A stretch of DNA of 16,787 nt from CALXSC01 sp035470525 (GCA_035470525.1 DATIQT010000098.1:1-16787), one strand, 5' to 3'. Shown: positions 6,385-16,600, numbered from the stretch's first letter. Notes: generated from the sequence alone by a model not told the origin. Program-made: numbers and translations.

Positions 6385-9300
6385 TCATAATTTGAATAAT
6401 TTTCTACCTTTTTTCACAATATTAGAAGCTGTATTAACAGCGCCTTTACCACCAGCTATTCCACTATATTTTGCTACTCTAGAAGTAATTTGAGCTTTAT
6501 TACTTACTTCTTTGATAGATTCGGTTATACCGATATTACCACCTTCAAATTTACTACCACCAGTTAAATCAATAGCTAAATTTGGTAATTTTTTAAGGAA
6601 TTCAAGTAAAACATATAATATTAAACAAGTTTTTAATAAAATTACAACAGTTCCAACGAAATCGTTATTTAAAGAGCTAGAAATACTAACAAGAGGACCT
6701 AAGCCTAAATATTTATAAACTTTTGTTCCTAATAAAGGTAGTTCTCCTTTAGTTGTATCTACTTTAAAAATACATAATAAACTTAAATCAGAATCTGAAC
6801 AATCAAGTGTTGGTAATCTACCTGTTGCTGGATCATGATTAATATATTTAGCATCTCCTAGTCCTAGTTTTTCCATATTTCCTATAAAGAATCCTGCAAA
6901 TATTATAATAAATATAAATTGCAATGAATATCCTATTAAGCTATCAAGCCATGTTTCAAACATACCTTTGTATTTTTTAAATAATAGAGAAGGAAATATT
7001 AATGGCGATGTATAAATTAATATATTAATAGCAAATAAGCTCATTAAGAATATATAAAATACTTTCATAACTATTGTTAATAATATGAAGAAGAAAATAA
7101 ATCCTAAACATATAACTATTAATGCTAATGGACTCCATATTAATGATAATAACAACATATGTAATATACCTGGTAAATCAATATCTGGTCCATAATTGAA
7201 GTAATTCATTAATTTACAATCAAGACTATCAAAAATAGACAAATACCTTTTTCCATTTGGATAATAAGAATCACCAAAATAACAACCATCATAATTATCT
7301 TTCCAAACATATTCTTTATTACCGTAAATATCTTCTTTTTCACTTTCTGTACAATCGCTATAACATGTTTCAACATTATCAGTAGTACTACAATCCTCAG
7401 AAGTAGGCATAACATTACTAGGGAATTCACTAACATCATCAACCACATAATCTTCTGTTATGTCTGAATATGTATAACATTCCTCTGAGCTTTTATATGG
7501 TGTAATTTTTGCATAACCTTCACCGCTATTGGCTCCGTTAGAACCACCAAAATCAATAAAATTACTATTTATGAACCCAGATCCACCACCACCAGAACCA
7601 CCTGCATAGCCACCAGATGCACCACCACCTCCAAACCAACCATCACCACCATTACCATATATAGTAGCTGAAATTTCTCCTTTTCCCTCACCTCCATAAG
7701 CACATTCTCCATCTTCTCCTGAATAATCAGAATGAGTTCCTCCTTCACCAGGTAAAATAAATGTTGCACCATAACCAAAGGCTCCAGTATCATATGAAGA
7801 ACCATTACCACCTCTACCATATCCTCCCCCACCATCACCACCAACATATAATTTATCTACAAAAGTACCGCCTGTACCATTACCTCCTCCACCTCCTGCT
7901 ACTATAATTCTTGTATCATCATAATTACAAGTAAAATTTCCTGTATCTGACAAACTAACATCTGTAGCACCTCCACCTTTTTGACTTGTTCCACCAGAAG
8001 ATCCGATATTAACGTATAATGTATCTCCTACATTTAAATTTAAAGCTGTAGAAGGTATTTCTAATGTTCCATATGAATAACCACCTTTGTTTATAGTAGT
8101 TCCACCATTACTTCCTCCACTTGCCCCCCAAACCTCTATTATTAAACCATCAGTATTTGTTCTTATTTCATATGTACCGCTTGCGGTAAATTTTGTGGCT
8201 TTCATAAATAAATTTTGTGTACTGCAAGTAGTTGTTTTTACAGTTTTAGTACATGTTATTTCTGTATCAATATTACTATAGCCCTTATAATCCAACAATG
8301 ATAAATCAAAAAATTTATAATATAAATATGCTGTACTATCATCAATCCATTCATAAAATTTTGTTTGCCAAGCAGTTCCTACCGCGAAATAAAAAACTAT
8401 TGAGAATTTTATAAGCCCAACAATCATTTGTTTTGGTTTTTTTACATCATTAAATATATCTAATTCACCTTTTAATAAAAAGTTTAATGCCATTACTATT
8501 ATAGCAAATACAGCAGCCATTTTAATAATGAATTGTAGTCTATTTTGAATTTTATAAAAAATATTACTATCTTCGGGTAAATCTTCACCTATTATATAAA
8601 TATATTTATCTGTATCTATACTTTCAGGTGGTCCAAAAGTATCAGTTCCACACAATCCTTCAGCATTAACTTCTTCAGTACTATCTGCACAATAGCTTTG
8701 ACCAGCTTTATTATTGAACATATTATATAAAGTTTCTTTTAGACATTGAACTATTGGTGCAGTAAAACCCCTATATTCATGTAAATCAAATTCAACACCA
8801 CTAGCAGCTGTTTTGTTTATAGATGATATAATATTTTCTAATGTAGTTTTTGAATAACCATTTTCTTCTATAGCATCAGAAATCAATGTAACTTCTTCCA
8901 TATCTTTAAGTAAACTTCTAATTTCGGAATTACTTAAATCATTTAAATCTTCTTCTATTTCATCACTAGAGTTTTCTATATTTACATTATAAGATTTAAA
9001 TGCTTTTTTAATAAAGTTATAAACATTTAAATTGATAGTTGAAGTTACAACTGGTAAATTTTGTGAATCACCAACAAAATCCGAACAAACTTTTGGTAAG
9101 AATTTATTATCAATATCTGTAAATTCAGAATCACCAGTACTACCTATTTCTGTACAATGAATATTATATGTACAATAATTTTTAGTTTCCCCATAAGCAT
9201 TAGTTGGTGTTTTAGATTTAGAGCTACTCCATATTGTAGCTTTATCTTCTTCAGAAGGAATTACATATCTATCATCGGAATCAATTTTGCTTGCCGGTTT

Positions 9301-11001
9301 AGCACCTGTACATGAATAATCACCATTACAATATTGGTCTTCAATACTAGTACCACCACCAACATTATATGCATAAGGACAGTAATTTGCATTTTTAATA
9401 CAAATTTTCATAGCATCTTCTTCCGACTCAAATGCTAAAAATTTAGGAGGGGTTGGCGCAAGTGTAGTAGTCACATTTAGTGTGCAATAATCACCAGATG
9501 ATTTAATACACATTGTGTTTTTATTGGAATCTCTACCACCATCATCATCTTCAATATCATAAACGCAAACGCCAAGCGCCGCTCTACTCCTACAACAATT
9601 ATAAGCATTTTCAAAAGCTTGTTTACATGAAGTAGCTTTTGAAGTACTAGATGCAGCTTCAGTGCTAGAAATTTCAGTTCCATCAGCTAGTATACAGCCT
9701 TGATTCTTATATGTAAATCTATTACAAGCGTATTGAGCGGAATCTGTACCTCTAAAATAATATCTTTGTTCTATACCTTTAAAACCTTTTTGGTTTGTTG
9801 GTCTTGGATCTGTACATTTTTCAGAAGTATAATCTATAGAAATTTTATATTCTTTTCCTTTATATAATCGTTCTCTATATAATCTGTTTTTAATACTTTT
9901 AGATTGCATACTAATACCAGTACATAAAGAATCATCTAATTCGCAATATCCATCATTATTTATTATTTCAGAGCAATCGACACCATAATCGCTTAAAGCT
10001 TGTGTAGTTCCATATTTAAAACATTTTTCAAGTTTGTAACTATATGAATTTGAATAAGAACCAGTTTGTGGATATAATTCTTGTGTAGCGAAATTTTCTC
10101 TATCAAATTCGGTATAAACCTTACTTTCCCAATCAATACCACACAATTGTGCTCTGTTTATTTGCGCACTAGCTTCATTATAAAATCCCGCTGTTGTACT
10201 CCAAATTAAAGATTGAGATAGAGCAGTAAGAGTAGCTAAACTAACTGCACAAGTAGTTGTCATTGTGCATGCAGTTATAGCGTTAGCAACAGCCATAGCA
10301 CAAACGCCACCAGTAACATAACCACCAACAGCCATACAAGCAGTAGCTTCTGATGTCCATGTAGAACATTGAAGTGCATTATAAGTAATATAATAGCCTA
10401 ATCTTACAGCATCAATTGCATATTCAATTTGTAATGTTATAATAGGGTCTGTAAAAATACTTGTTGTAGAACTACTTGCAATAGATGTTAAATTTCCTGC
10501 TGCTGATTTTAATAGTGCTAAAACACCTTTTAAACTTTTTATTTTTGTTCCTAAACCTGCAGCTATTTTAAGTTGTTTAGCATAAGAAGTTGGGTCAATA
10601 CCAGTAGAACTTTGATCGTATTCTAAAAATTTAAAACAAGCAGTATTAGCAATAGCAGAAGCGGTAGCATAAGTAATACTTATACCAGTTCCCCAAATCA
10701 AACAATATTTATTATTTTTATCATAAAAATAATCAGGAGATTTATAAGGATTATATGTCAAACTAACATCATCACATTGAGCTGGTTGGTTTCCATCATT
10801 ATCTACGCTAGAAGTAATATCAGAAGGAGAAACTTCAAAAGTTTTACAGTGATCTAAAGTATCTCTAACACCACCATCATAAAGTTCAGCACAAGTAGTA
10901 GCAAAAACTATATTACTATTTAATGATATTGACAGAATTACAAAAAATGCCAATATAGAAAAATAGTCTTTTATTTCTTTTGAAAAATATTTTTTATTCA
11001 T
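6385..11001 (-). CDS. virB6: Giant VirB6-like T4SS protein with Gly-rich insert
   Basis: Inner-membrane channel component of a type IV secretion system. I take the ATG at 11001 (1,538 residues) because AAGGAT at 11005-11010 precedes it; the frame is open to an ATG at 11040 with a weak site. A signal-like N terminus ends at NIVFA. A long Cys-rich region follows (to about 800), with RLYRERLY (about 370) and FTAPI (about 745), both shared with the VirB6 next door. Membrane segments lie near 821-843 and 858-879, then 1275-1340, 1351-1371 and 1448-1467. Residues 938-1170, in the loop between segments two and three, are Gly-rich and begin FTASGTYEIRT, then IIEVWGASGG, GDTLYVNIGSSGG, GGGATDVSL and RIIVAGGGGG. 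This resembles the glycine-rich domain of ALK/LTK receptors (Pfam Gly_rich). The family-typical GKRYLSIFDSLDCK follows. The C terminus is basic. VirB6 identity is firm; the role of the insert is unknown. Confidence 0.88.
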   Translation of the reverse strand: MNKKYFSKEIKDYFSILAFFVILSISLNSNIVFATTCAELYDGGVRDTLDHCKTFEVSPSDITSSVDNDGNQPAQCDDVSLTYNPYKSPDYFYDKNNKYCLIWGTGISITYATASAIANTACFKFLEYDQSSTGIDPTSYAKQLKIAAGLGTKIKSLKGVLALLKSAAGNLTSIASSSTTSIFTDPIITLQIEYAIDAVRLGYYITYNALQCSTWTSEATACMAVGGYVTGGVCAMAVANAITACTMTTTCAVSLATLTALSQSLIWSTTAGFYNEASAQINRAQLCGIDWESKVYTEFDRENFATQELYPQTGSYSNSYSYKLEKCFKYGTTQALSDYGVDCSEIINNDGYCELDDSLCTGISMQSKSIKNRLYRERLYKGKEYKISIDYTSEKCTDPRPTNQKGFKGIEQRYYFRGTDSAQYACNRFTYKNQGCILADGTEISSTEAASSTSKATSCKQAFENAYNCCRSRAALGVCVYDIEDDDGGRDSNKNTMCIKSSGDYCTLNVTTTLAPTPPKFLAFESEEDAMKICIKNANYCPYAYNVGGGTSIEDQYCNGDYSCTGAKPASKIDSDDRYVIPSEEDKATIWSSSKSKTPTNAYGETKNYCTYNIHCTEIGSTGDSEFTDIDNKFLPKVCSDFVGDSQNLPVVTSTINLNVYNFIKKAFKSYNVNIENSSDEIEEDLNDLSNSEIRSLLKDMEEVTLISDAIEENGYSKTTLENIISSINKTAASGVEFDLHEYRGFTAPIVQCLKETLYNMFNNKAGQSYCADSTEEVNAEGLCGTDTFGPPESIDTDKYIYIIGEDLPEDSNIFYKIQNRLQFIIKMAAVFAIIVMALNFLLKGELDIFNDVKKPKQMIVGLIKFSIVFYFAVGTAWQTKFYEWIDDSTAYLYYKFFDLSLLDYKGYSNIDTEITCTKTVKTTTCSTQNLFMKATKFTASGTYEIRTNTDGLIIEVWGASGGSNGGTTINKGGYSYGTLEIPSTALNLNVGDTLYVNIGSSGGTSQKGGGATDVSLSDTGNFTCNYDDTRIIVAGGGGGNGTGGTFVDKLYVGGDGGGGYGRGGNGSSYDTGAFGYGATFILPGEGGTHSDYSGEDGECAYGGEGKGEISATIYGNGGDGWFGGGGASGGYAGGSGGGGSGFINSNFIDFGGSNGANSGEGYAKITPYKSSEECYTYSDITEDYVVDDVSEFPSNVMPTSEDCSTTDNVETCYSDCTESEKEDIYGNKEYVWKDNYDGCYFGDSYYPNGKRYLSIFDSLDCKLMNYFNYGPDIDLPGILHMLLLSLIWSPLALIVICLGFIFFFILLTIVMKVFYIFLMSLFAINILIYTSPLIFPSLLFKKYKGMFETWLDSLIGYSLQFIFIIIFAGFFIGNMEKLGLGDAKYINHDPATGRLPTLDCSDSDLSLLCIFKVDTTKGELPLLGTKVYKYLGLGPLVSISSSLNNDFVGTVVILLKTCLILYVLLEFLKKLPNLAIDLTGGSKFEGGNIGITESIKEVSNKAQITSRVAKYSGIAGGKGAVNTASNIVKKGRKLFKL
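7492..8190 (-). other. Coding segment for the Gly-rich insert of VirB6
   Basis: About 233 codons, dominated by Gly, Ser, Asn and Tyr, which have no counterpart in the neighbouring VirB6. The first third shows alternating hydrophobic strands (YEIRT, LIIEVWGA, TLYVNIG, RIIVAGG) spaced by Gly runs; the last third is almost pure Gly-rich loop. The reading frame is intact throughout, so it is kept as protein. Confidence 0.75.
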
Positions 11002-11069
11002 TATATCCTTTATATTATTCATTATTATTTTCTTTATCATTATTATCTTTTTTAATATCCTTATATATG

Positions 11070-13841
11070 TTACTTTTTTATAATATTTAAAAAACCTCTA
11101 CCAACAGTTTTTCCACCATATTTAAATATTTTACTAGCAGTACCACCGACACTTCCAAATTTTCTTGATAAAGCAAATGGATCTGCGCTTGCAGGTGCTC
11201 CAGGTAAATTAGCACTACCGCCAGTTAAGTTTGTAGCTATACCAGGTATAGTATTTAGTACATTATTCAAAATAAAGAACAAAAATGCTACTCTTAAGAA
11301 AGTTATTAAATCAGATAATTGCAGATCTGATAACTTTGATAAAAAAATACCAATTGAATTAAATACTGTAAAAGGAGAAGAGGTTACTTTTTCTAAGAAG
11401 CATAACAAACTATTTTGTTTTAAATTAATAGTCGTTTCATCATCACCACAATCAGCATCTGAATAGGTATCGCCATAAGATACTATTTCTTCAGTATCAG
11501 TACCTTCACATAAATATCCACAAACTAATTCTCTGTGAGGTCCACTACCAGTAAAAAGACCTTTTTCAAGAATATAATCATCCATTATTGTCATAGAGAG
11601 TGAAATATATGCAAACAAGAACATAGGTTGCAAAGCAAAACTTATTGTATTCTTTAACCAAGTATCAAACATTTTTTTTCTACTATTAAACAAAATACAT
11701 GGAATTATTAAAGGAGATATATAAAGCATTAAAGTTAAAGCTATAGATGAAGCTACAAAAATATAAACAGTTTTTATTGCAAAAGAAATAACAAATAATG
11801 CCATCATTACAGAAGCTACAGCCAAGAATATTCCTATATTAAATGGCCAAATAAGTGACAATCCAATAACATATAATAAATTTGGTAAATTTTTGCCAAC
11901 ACTATATCCTAAATATTTGTTAATTTTACAATCTAAACTATCAAAAAAAGCTATATATTTTCTTCCAGAAGGATAATTATAATAATTATTTTCTCCAACA
12001 TCAGTTAAATCCGGTGTTTCTTCGCCGTCTTCTTTACCTAAAATATCATTAATATTCCCAAAATAACAACCATCATATTTTATTAGATTCATTTCAGAAT
12101 CTACTGTATCATCAAACCCCATTTTAGAAACAATAGAGGAAAAAGTATCTGAAAGACCATAAATAAATGTAAATAACTGCTCTCTCCACCATATACTACT
12201 AGCAAAAGTAAGAACAAGAGTAATTTTAATAAGTGTAATTATCATATCTTTTCTAGTAAGTTTTACAGTATTTACCAAGATTCCATAACCATATAAAGAT
12301 ATCATTAATGTTAATGTTAACATTAATAATTTATTAATATATTTGATTAATTTAGAAACTGGGTCTAAAGTTCCTAAAGTTTCAAGTAAATCATCACCTT
12401 CTTCATATTCAAAATCATCTTCACAATTTCCAAGAGCATCAGGAAAATCACCAGAAGTACACTTACTATGTCCAGCTCTGTTATATAGAAAATTCTTTAA
12501 AGTTTCCGTAAAACATTCTGCAATAGGCGCTGTGAAGGATTTATATCTACTAAATAATTTATTATATCCATCATATGTTTTATATCCCTCTGTATTGTGA
12601 GAGCTTCCTACAAAATTGATGCAGGCTTTATCTATAAATGGCGCATAAGTATTATCATCATAATCATCAACATTTACCCATTCTTCAATTACAGTACAAT
12701 GTCTTCTATATTGATAAAAGTTTTTTCTTTGACCTTGACATGACAGTGCCTCATCTTCGTCGCTGTCAAAACAAGGATCATCAATTGACTCTATATTGCC
12801 ATCATCATCAAAATTTATTGTTTTATCGAAATACGAACTTTTTTCACTACCTTTTTCAATATTAAAATTATAAGGACATAAAGAATATGTTTGTGCACAA
12901 TATACGCCATCTTCACCTTCTTTTGATTTAAAAATTTTAAATATAAATGCATCATAAGTGCAAAGACCATTTTCTACATTACAGAAAATATTTTTAGCAC
13001 TTCTAGTTTCAATATCAGCTGACATTTTATCTGTTATACATACACTTTTACTAGCCTCTACACAACAATTATAAGCATCTTCAAATTCATCTTTTTTGTC
13101 TTCATCATCAACATCTAAAAATCTATCACAGGCATAGTTGCCTTTACTATAACCTTTCATATAATATAATTGTCCAGTTCCTTCTATATCATAAGTAGTT
13201 CTTTCAGCTCTTGGATCTGTACAATTGTTGTTAACAACTTCTTCACCATCATAAATTCTTTCTCTATAAACTCTATCCTTCATGTCAAAAACTGTTCTAG
13301 TACCCATGAAGTTTTTTGTAATATTATCGCAATCACTTTTATTTTTAATACAATTTATAACATCTCTTTTAATAGAGCCGTTAAATGCACCTAATTCAGG
13401 ATAATAAGTTTTTATATTGCTTCCTGCATTTTTGTTTGAGTTTCCCCAAACTAACCAGTTTGCACCACAAATTTCGAAATCTTTAAATTTAAAATATGCA
13501 GTACCGTATATAGCAGCAGCAGCAGCCAAAAGACTTGCTGTCGCTGTTACTCTAGTTGTCGCACTACCTGTATACATAACAACAAAGTAAGCAGCAGTGT
13601 ATCCTATACAAAAAGGATTTGAAAGTTCTATACTTAAATCACCAACAGAATTTGTTATATAAGGTAAAGGGTTAATATCGCTCATAGAAGCGCTAAATAC
13701 TTGATTACCATTTTCTCCAGTTACAGAATAATTTACATCTCTTGTAATATCAACAATTGCAAAAGAATTATTTAAAGTATTTGTAAAAAAAACAATTACT
13801 ATAAAAAAATAAAAACACAATTTTCTTAAAAATTTTCTCAT
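11070..13841 (-). CDS. virB6: VirB6-like T4SS inner-membrane protein
   Basis: 923-residue VirB6 (TrbL/VirB6 superfamily). A cleavable-looking signal (1-28, ending NSFA) leads a Cys-rich exported region with RVYRERIYDGEE (about 189), CTDPR, AYNCC, CPYNFN and FTAPIAECFTETLKN (about 435). The membrane core has segments near 495-520, 530-550, 648-716 (two or three spans), 731-755 and 841-865, with the loop motif GRKYIAFFDSLDCK before 648. The tail has NLTGGS and ends basic, probably in the cytoplasm. It aligns along most of its length with the downstream VirB6, so the pair is a tandem duplication, but it lacks the Gly-rich insert. Its ATG overlaps the virB4 stop in TAATG and has a good ribosome site (AGGAAG), which argues for one operon. 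Rickettsiales carry several such virB6 copies in a row; these proteins are far longer than the roughly 300-residue Agrobacterium VirB6. Confidence 0.9.
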   Translation of the reverse strand: MRKFLRKLCFYFFIVIVFFTNTLNNSFAIVDITRDVNYSVTGENGNQVFSASMSDINPLPYITNSVGDLSIELSNPFCIGYTAAYFVVMYTGSATTRVTATASLLAAAAAIYGTAYFKFKDFEICGANWLVWGNSNKNAGSNIKTYYPELGAFNGSIKRDVINCIKNKSDCDNITKNFMGTRTVFDMKDRVYRERIYDGEEVVNNNCTDPRAERTTYDIEGTGQLYYMKGYSKGNYACDRFLDVDDEDKKDEFEDAYNCCVEASKSVCITDKMSADIETRSAKNIFCNVENGLCTYDAFIFKIFKSKEGEDGVYCAQTYSLCPYNFNIEKGSEKSSYFDKTINFDDDGNIESIDDPCFDSDEDEALSCQGQRKNFYQYRRHCTVIEEWVNVDDYDDNTYAPFIDKACINFVGSSHNTEGYKTYDGYNKLFSRYKSFTAPIAECFTETLKNFLYNRAGHSKCTSGDFPDALGNCEDDFEYEEGDDLLETLGTLDPVSKLIKYINKLLMLTLTLMISLYGYGILVNTVKLTRKDMIITLIKITLVLTFASSIWWREQLFTFIYGLSDTFSSIVSKMGFDDTVDSEMNLIKYDGCYFGNINDILGKEDGEETPDLTDVGENNYYNYPSGRKYIAFFDSLDCKINKYLGYSVGKNLPNLLYVIGLSLIWPFNIGIFLAVASVMMALFVISFAIKTVYIFVASSIALTLMLYISPLIIPCILFNSRKKMFDTWLKNTISFALQPMFLFAYISLSMTIMDDYILEKGLFTGSGPHRELVCGYLCEGTDTEEIVSYGDTYSDADCGDDETTINLKQNSLLCFLEKVTSSPFTVFNSIGIFLSKLSDLQLSDLITFLRVAFLFFILNNVLNTIPGIATNLTGGSANLPGAPASADPFALSRKFGSVGGTASKIFKYGGKTVGRGFLNIIKK

Positions 13842-16231
13842 TATATCTTCCTCACTCTTTTATAAAAAATCGGCAACCAATCTTCAGGTTTATCACTTCC
13901 AAGTTCTTTTATTATATCGTCTAATAATAAAACTGTTTCAGCTCTACCAGATAATACATTTATGATATCATTCATTCCACTCAAATCAACTCTTGCTACA
14001 ACACCACCGTTATCTTGCTTGATTAAAAAATATCTGCTTCCCGGATCTATAGTTTTAACAAGTTCAAATTCTCTTTCTGACAACATAAACACATTTCTAT
14101 ATGCTTCTGTAGCTTTTAAATTTGGTAAATAAATTTGTGTAGCTGTTTGTTGCACTAAAGTATCAGAGATATTTGACTTTGTAGCATCTTCCACTGATTG
14201 AGTAGCAAATACTACAAAAGCATTTAATTTTCTTAAAACTTTCAACCAATCTTTGATTTTTGGAGCAAATATTGGATTATCGATCAAAGCCCATGCTTCA
14301 TCAAGAATAATCATTGTAGGAGTACCATCAAGAGAACTATTAATTCTATGAAATAAATATAATAAAACAGGACCAATACTCACCTTATCTTTAAGAACCT
14401 CAGACATGTCAAAACCGAAAGTTTTATTAGAAAAGAAATCAACTATATCCATCTCATTATCAAATAATTTTGAATGAGAACCATCAGAATGCCATATTTC
14501 TAGTCTTCCCGCCAAAGTCCCAGGGCCAGACATACCTAAAAATGGCGCAATATTTCTTAATACTCTTTTGTGATAAGGTAATTTATAATTACCACTAACA
14601 GCTTCTTCAATTCTAGCCATATCAGTAGAAGTTATTACTTCATTATTAGTACTAACAAGAGCTCTCAACCATTCCGACAAAAATGCTTTATTTTCACTGG
14701 TTTCAGGCAAAGATAAAGGATTAAAACCAGAAACTTTACTAGAATCTAGTCTAGAATATTTTCCACCAAGTGCTCTAATAAATATCTCGGCACCTCTATC
14801 TTTATCAAAAAAGAACATTCTACAATTAAATTTTTGAGCTTGCGCACAGAAAAAATTCATAGCAACAGTTTTACCACTACCAGTAGGACCCACAATCATA
14901 GTATGTCCAACATCTCTAACATGGAAATTGAAAAAATAAGGTGTTCCAGAAACAGTATTTAAAACCGTCACAGCAGGACCCCAGTGATTTTTTCTAATTT
15001 TTCCAGAAGGGTAATTATGAAAAGAAGCGAAACTAGCTAAATTCAAAGTATTTATAGTGCATGCTCTTATTATGTAATTATAATTTCCGGGTAATTGTGA
15101 CCAAAAAGATGCTTCCATATTTATTTTTTCTCGCGAACCCATAATACCAACATTAGATAGTTCAACAATAACCATTGATAATAAATTTTCAATACCTTTC
15201 AGAGTATCATCAAGGCACATAATAGACATATGGTGTTTTCCAAATGCGAAAGTTCCTGACATAGCAGCATCAACAGCTTCATCAATTTCTCTAATTTGTG
15301 AAACAGCAACATCTTCTGACTGTATCATTCTTCTCTGTTGCAATTGCATACCAGAAATAGCAATCATTCTATCAATAAATTGAAATGATTGCGATATTAT
15401 AAATTCAAAAGATAACTGTAAAAATGTATCAAGAATACCAGCATTAGTACCCGGACTATATTCTTTTATTGAAACCAAACCACCATATTTTGTTTCAAAA
15501 GGAAGTCTAACTTCAAAATTTTTTGAACCAAAATAAACTCTATTTAGTGGCAAATATCTGTCTAAATCATAAGGTATAAATCTGTAGTTTTGTGTATAAC
15601 CGCAATTAATAATTAAACCCAAAAATTTACATACTTCCGAAAAAACACCTTCACTTGTTTCATTTACATCTAGTAATTCAGCACCATAAGAAGAGAGACC
15701 ATTAAGAATTCTGTTTGTGATTTCCTCAAGCTCACTAAAACTTTCTTTCATATCTCTTCCCGCAGCTTCTGTATCAGCTTTATTTCTTATTTTTTTAGCC
15801 CAAGCTGCAAATTTTGCCAAACCACCAGTATTTTCTTTTCTAATTATTGAAATATAATGTTCATTTATAAAACATTTATCAGTATTATGCTTTTGTTTCC
15901 ATTCATCATTTAATCTTTTTGTAAAAATATTTGTCATTTCTCCTTCAGGAAAAGCTTCTCTTCTTCTTCTAAAAGTATGAAACCACAAGACAACATTACC
16001 AGAAGCCATACCTTTCATAAGGTTATTTCTTGCTCTTTTTTTTATGTCTATATCTTCATCATCAGCTGTTTCAAAAGAAAAACCTCTTACTTTTACAACT
16101 CTAAGCATTGAATTATCTTTTAACAAAACAGTGTTAGAATTCCAAAAAGATTTGTATGGTATATAAGTGGAAGCCGAAGTCTCCCATTTAAAATACTGTC
16201 CTTTTGGTGGTTCTACAATTTTAAATTTCAT
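13841..16231 (-). CDS. virB4: VirB4 T4SS ATPase
   Basis: Cytoplasmic/inner-membrane ATPase that powers assembly and substrate passage in type IV secretion. Taking the ATG at 16231 gives 796 residues; a TTG at 16249, overlapping the virB3 stop, would add six. Neither has a clear ribosome site, so coupling with virB3 is likely. The N-terminal VirB4 (CagE/TrbE-type) domain spans about 1-400 and includes RVVKVRGFSFETADDED. The ATPase domain has Walker A GPTGSGKT (448-455), Walker B TMIILDEAW with Asp644-Glu645, and FATQS shortly after, all intact. Length is normal for VirB4. Sitting between virB3 and virB6, it has the order typical of Rickettsiales, where this copy is called rvhB4. It shares its last base with the following virB6. 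Confidence 0.95.
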   Translation of the reverse strand: MKFKIVEPPKGQYFKWETSASTYIPYKSFWNSNTVLLKDNSMLRVVKVRGFSFETADDEDIDIKKRARNNLMKGMASGNVVLWFHTFRRRREAFPEGEMTNIFTKRLNDEWKQKHNTDKCFINEHYISIIRKENTGGLAKFAAWAKKIRNKADTEAAGRDMKESFSELEEITNRILNGLSSYGAELLDVNETSEGVFSEVCKFLGLIINCGYTQNYRFIPYDLDRYLPLNRVYFGSKNFEVRLPFETKYGGLVSIKEYSPGTNAGILDTFLQLSFEFIISQSFQFIDRMIAISGMQLQQRRMIQSEDVAVSQIREIDEAVDAAMSGTFAFGKHHMSIMCLDDTLKGIENLLSMVIVELSNVGIMGSREKINMEASFWSQLPGNYNYIIRACTINTLNLASFASFHNYPSGKIRKNHWGPAVTVLNTVSGTPYFFNFHVRDVGHTMIVGPTGSGKTVAMNFFCAQAQKFNCRMFFFDKDRGAEIFIRALGGKYSRLDSSKVSGFNPLSLPETSENKAFLSEWLRALVSTNNEVITSTDMARIEEAVSGNYKLPYHKRVLRNIAPFLGMSGPGTLAGRLEIWHSDGSHSKLFDNEMDIVDFFSNKTFGFDMSEVLKDKVSIGPVLLYLFHRINSSLDGTPTMIILDEAWALIDNPIFAPKIKDWLKVLRKLNAFVVFATQSVEDATKSNISDTLVQQTATQIYLPNLKATEAYRNVFMLSEREFELVKTIDPGSRYFLIKQDNGGVVARVDLSGMNDIINVLSGRAETVLLLDDIIKELGSDKPEDWLPIFYKRVRKI

Positions 16232-16245
16232 AAAATAATAAATAA

Positions 16246-16545
16246 TCAATAAACATCATAAGAGTTTGTACCTTCATAAAAACTTTTATTCCTACATCTA
16301 CTAAAATTACTAGTTCTCATTATAAGCATTTCAAGTGCTCTTGGTTCTTTTAAACAAATCAAATAAGCAATACCATGTAATGTTGGTAAAACAACTAATA
16401 AATAAAAAAAGTTACTAGTTAAAACAAAAAGCATAAGTGAAGCTAAAATATTTAAACTAGCAAAAACATATGTAACGCCAAGTATCATACTAGGTCTTGT
16501 AAGTCCTAAAAATAAAGAATCATTATCAATTTTACCACCAGTCAT
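16246..16545 (-). CDS. virB3: VirB3 T4SS inner-membrane protein
   Basis: Small inner-membrane subunit of type IV secretion that acts with VirB4. With the ATG at 16545 it has 99 residues, the usual VirB3 size. The frame is also open from ATG 16560 (104 residues), but the extra residues (MLYVF) are not expected in front of the family start, and TATAAT at 16559-16564 overlaps that codon. The sequence shows DSLFLGLTRPSM, the hallmark at the cytoplasmic edge of the membrane region. A hydrophobic stretch of one or two spans comes next (about 20-62), then KEPRALEML and a polar tail ending NSYDVY. No Shine-Dalgarno is seen before either start. It is the first visible gene of the virB3-virB4-virB6-virB6 run; sodB, often upstream of virB3 in Rickettsia, is not within the window. 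Confidence 0.9.
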   Translation of the reverse strand: MTGGKIDNDSLFLGLTRPSMILGVTYVFASLNILASLMLFVLTSNFFYLLVVLPTLHGIAYLICLKEPRALEMLIMRTSNFSRCRNKSFYEGTNSYDVY

Positions 16546-16572
16546 AAATACATATAACATTATACAGTATTT

Positions 16573-16600
16573 ATATTATCTTTAACAAAACTAAAATCAA
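16573..16600 (-). promoter_or_regulatory. Candidate sigma-70 promoter for virB3 operon
   Basis: Reading the minus strand, TTGATT (16595-16600) and TAATAT (16573-16578) are 16 bases apart and 28 bases before the preferred virB3 ATG. A second pair, TTGTTA (16583-16588) and TATAAT (16559-16564), is 18 apart. In DNA this AT-rich such matches occur by chance, so this is only the best-placed candidate. Confidence 0.35.

Noticed and set aside
7209..7847. Two minus-strand readings inside the giant VirB6 rich in Val, Met and Leu
   Set aside because: They are out-of-frame shadows of the Gly-rich and adjacent coding sequence; the composition follows from GGT/GGA-type codons read in another frame.
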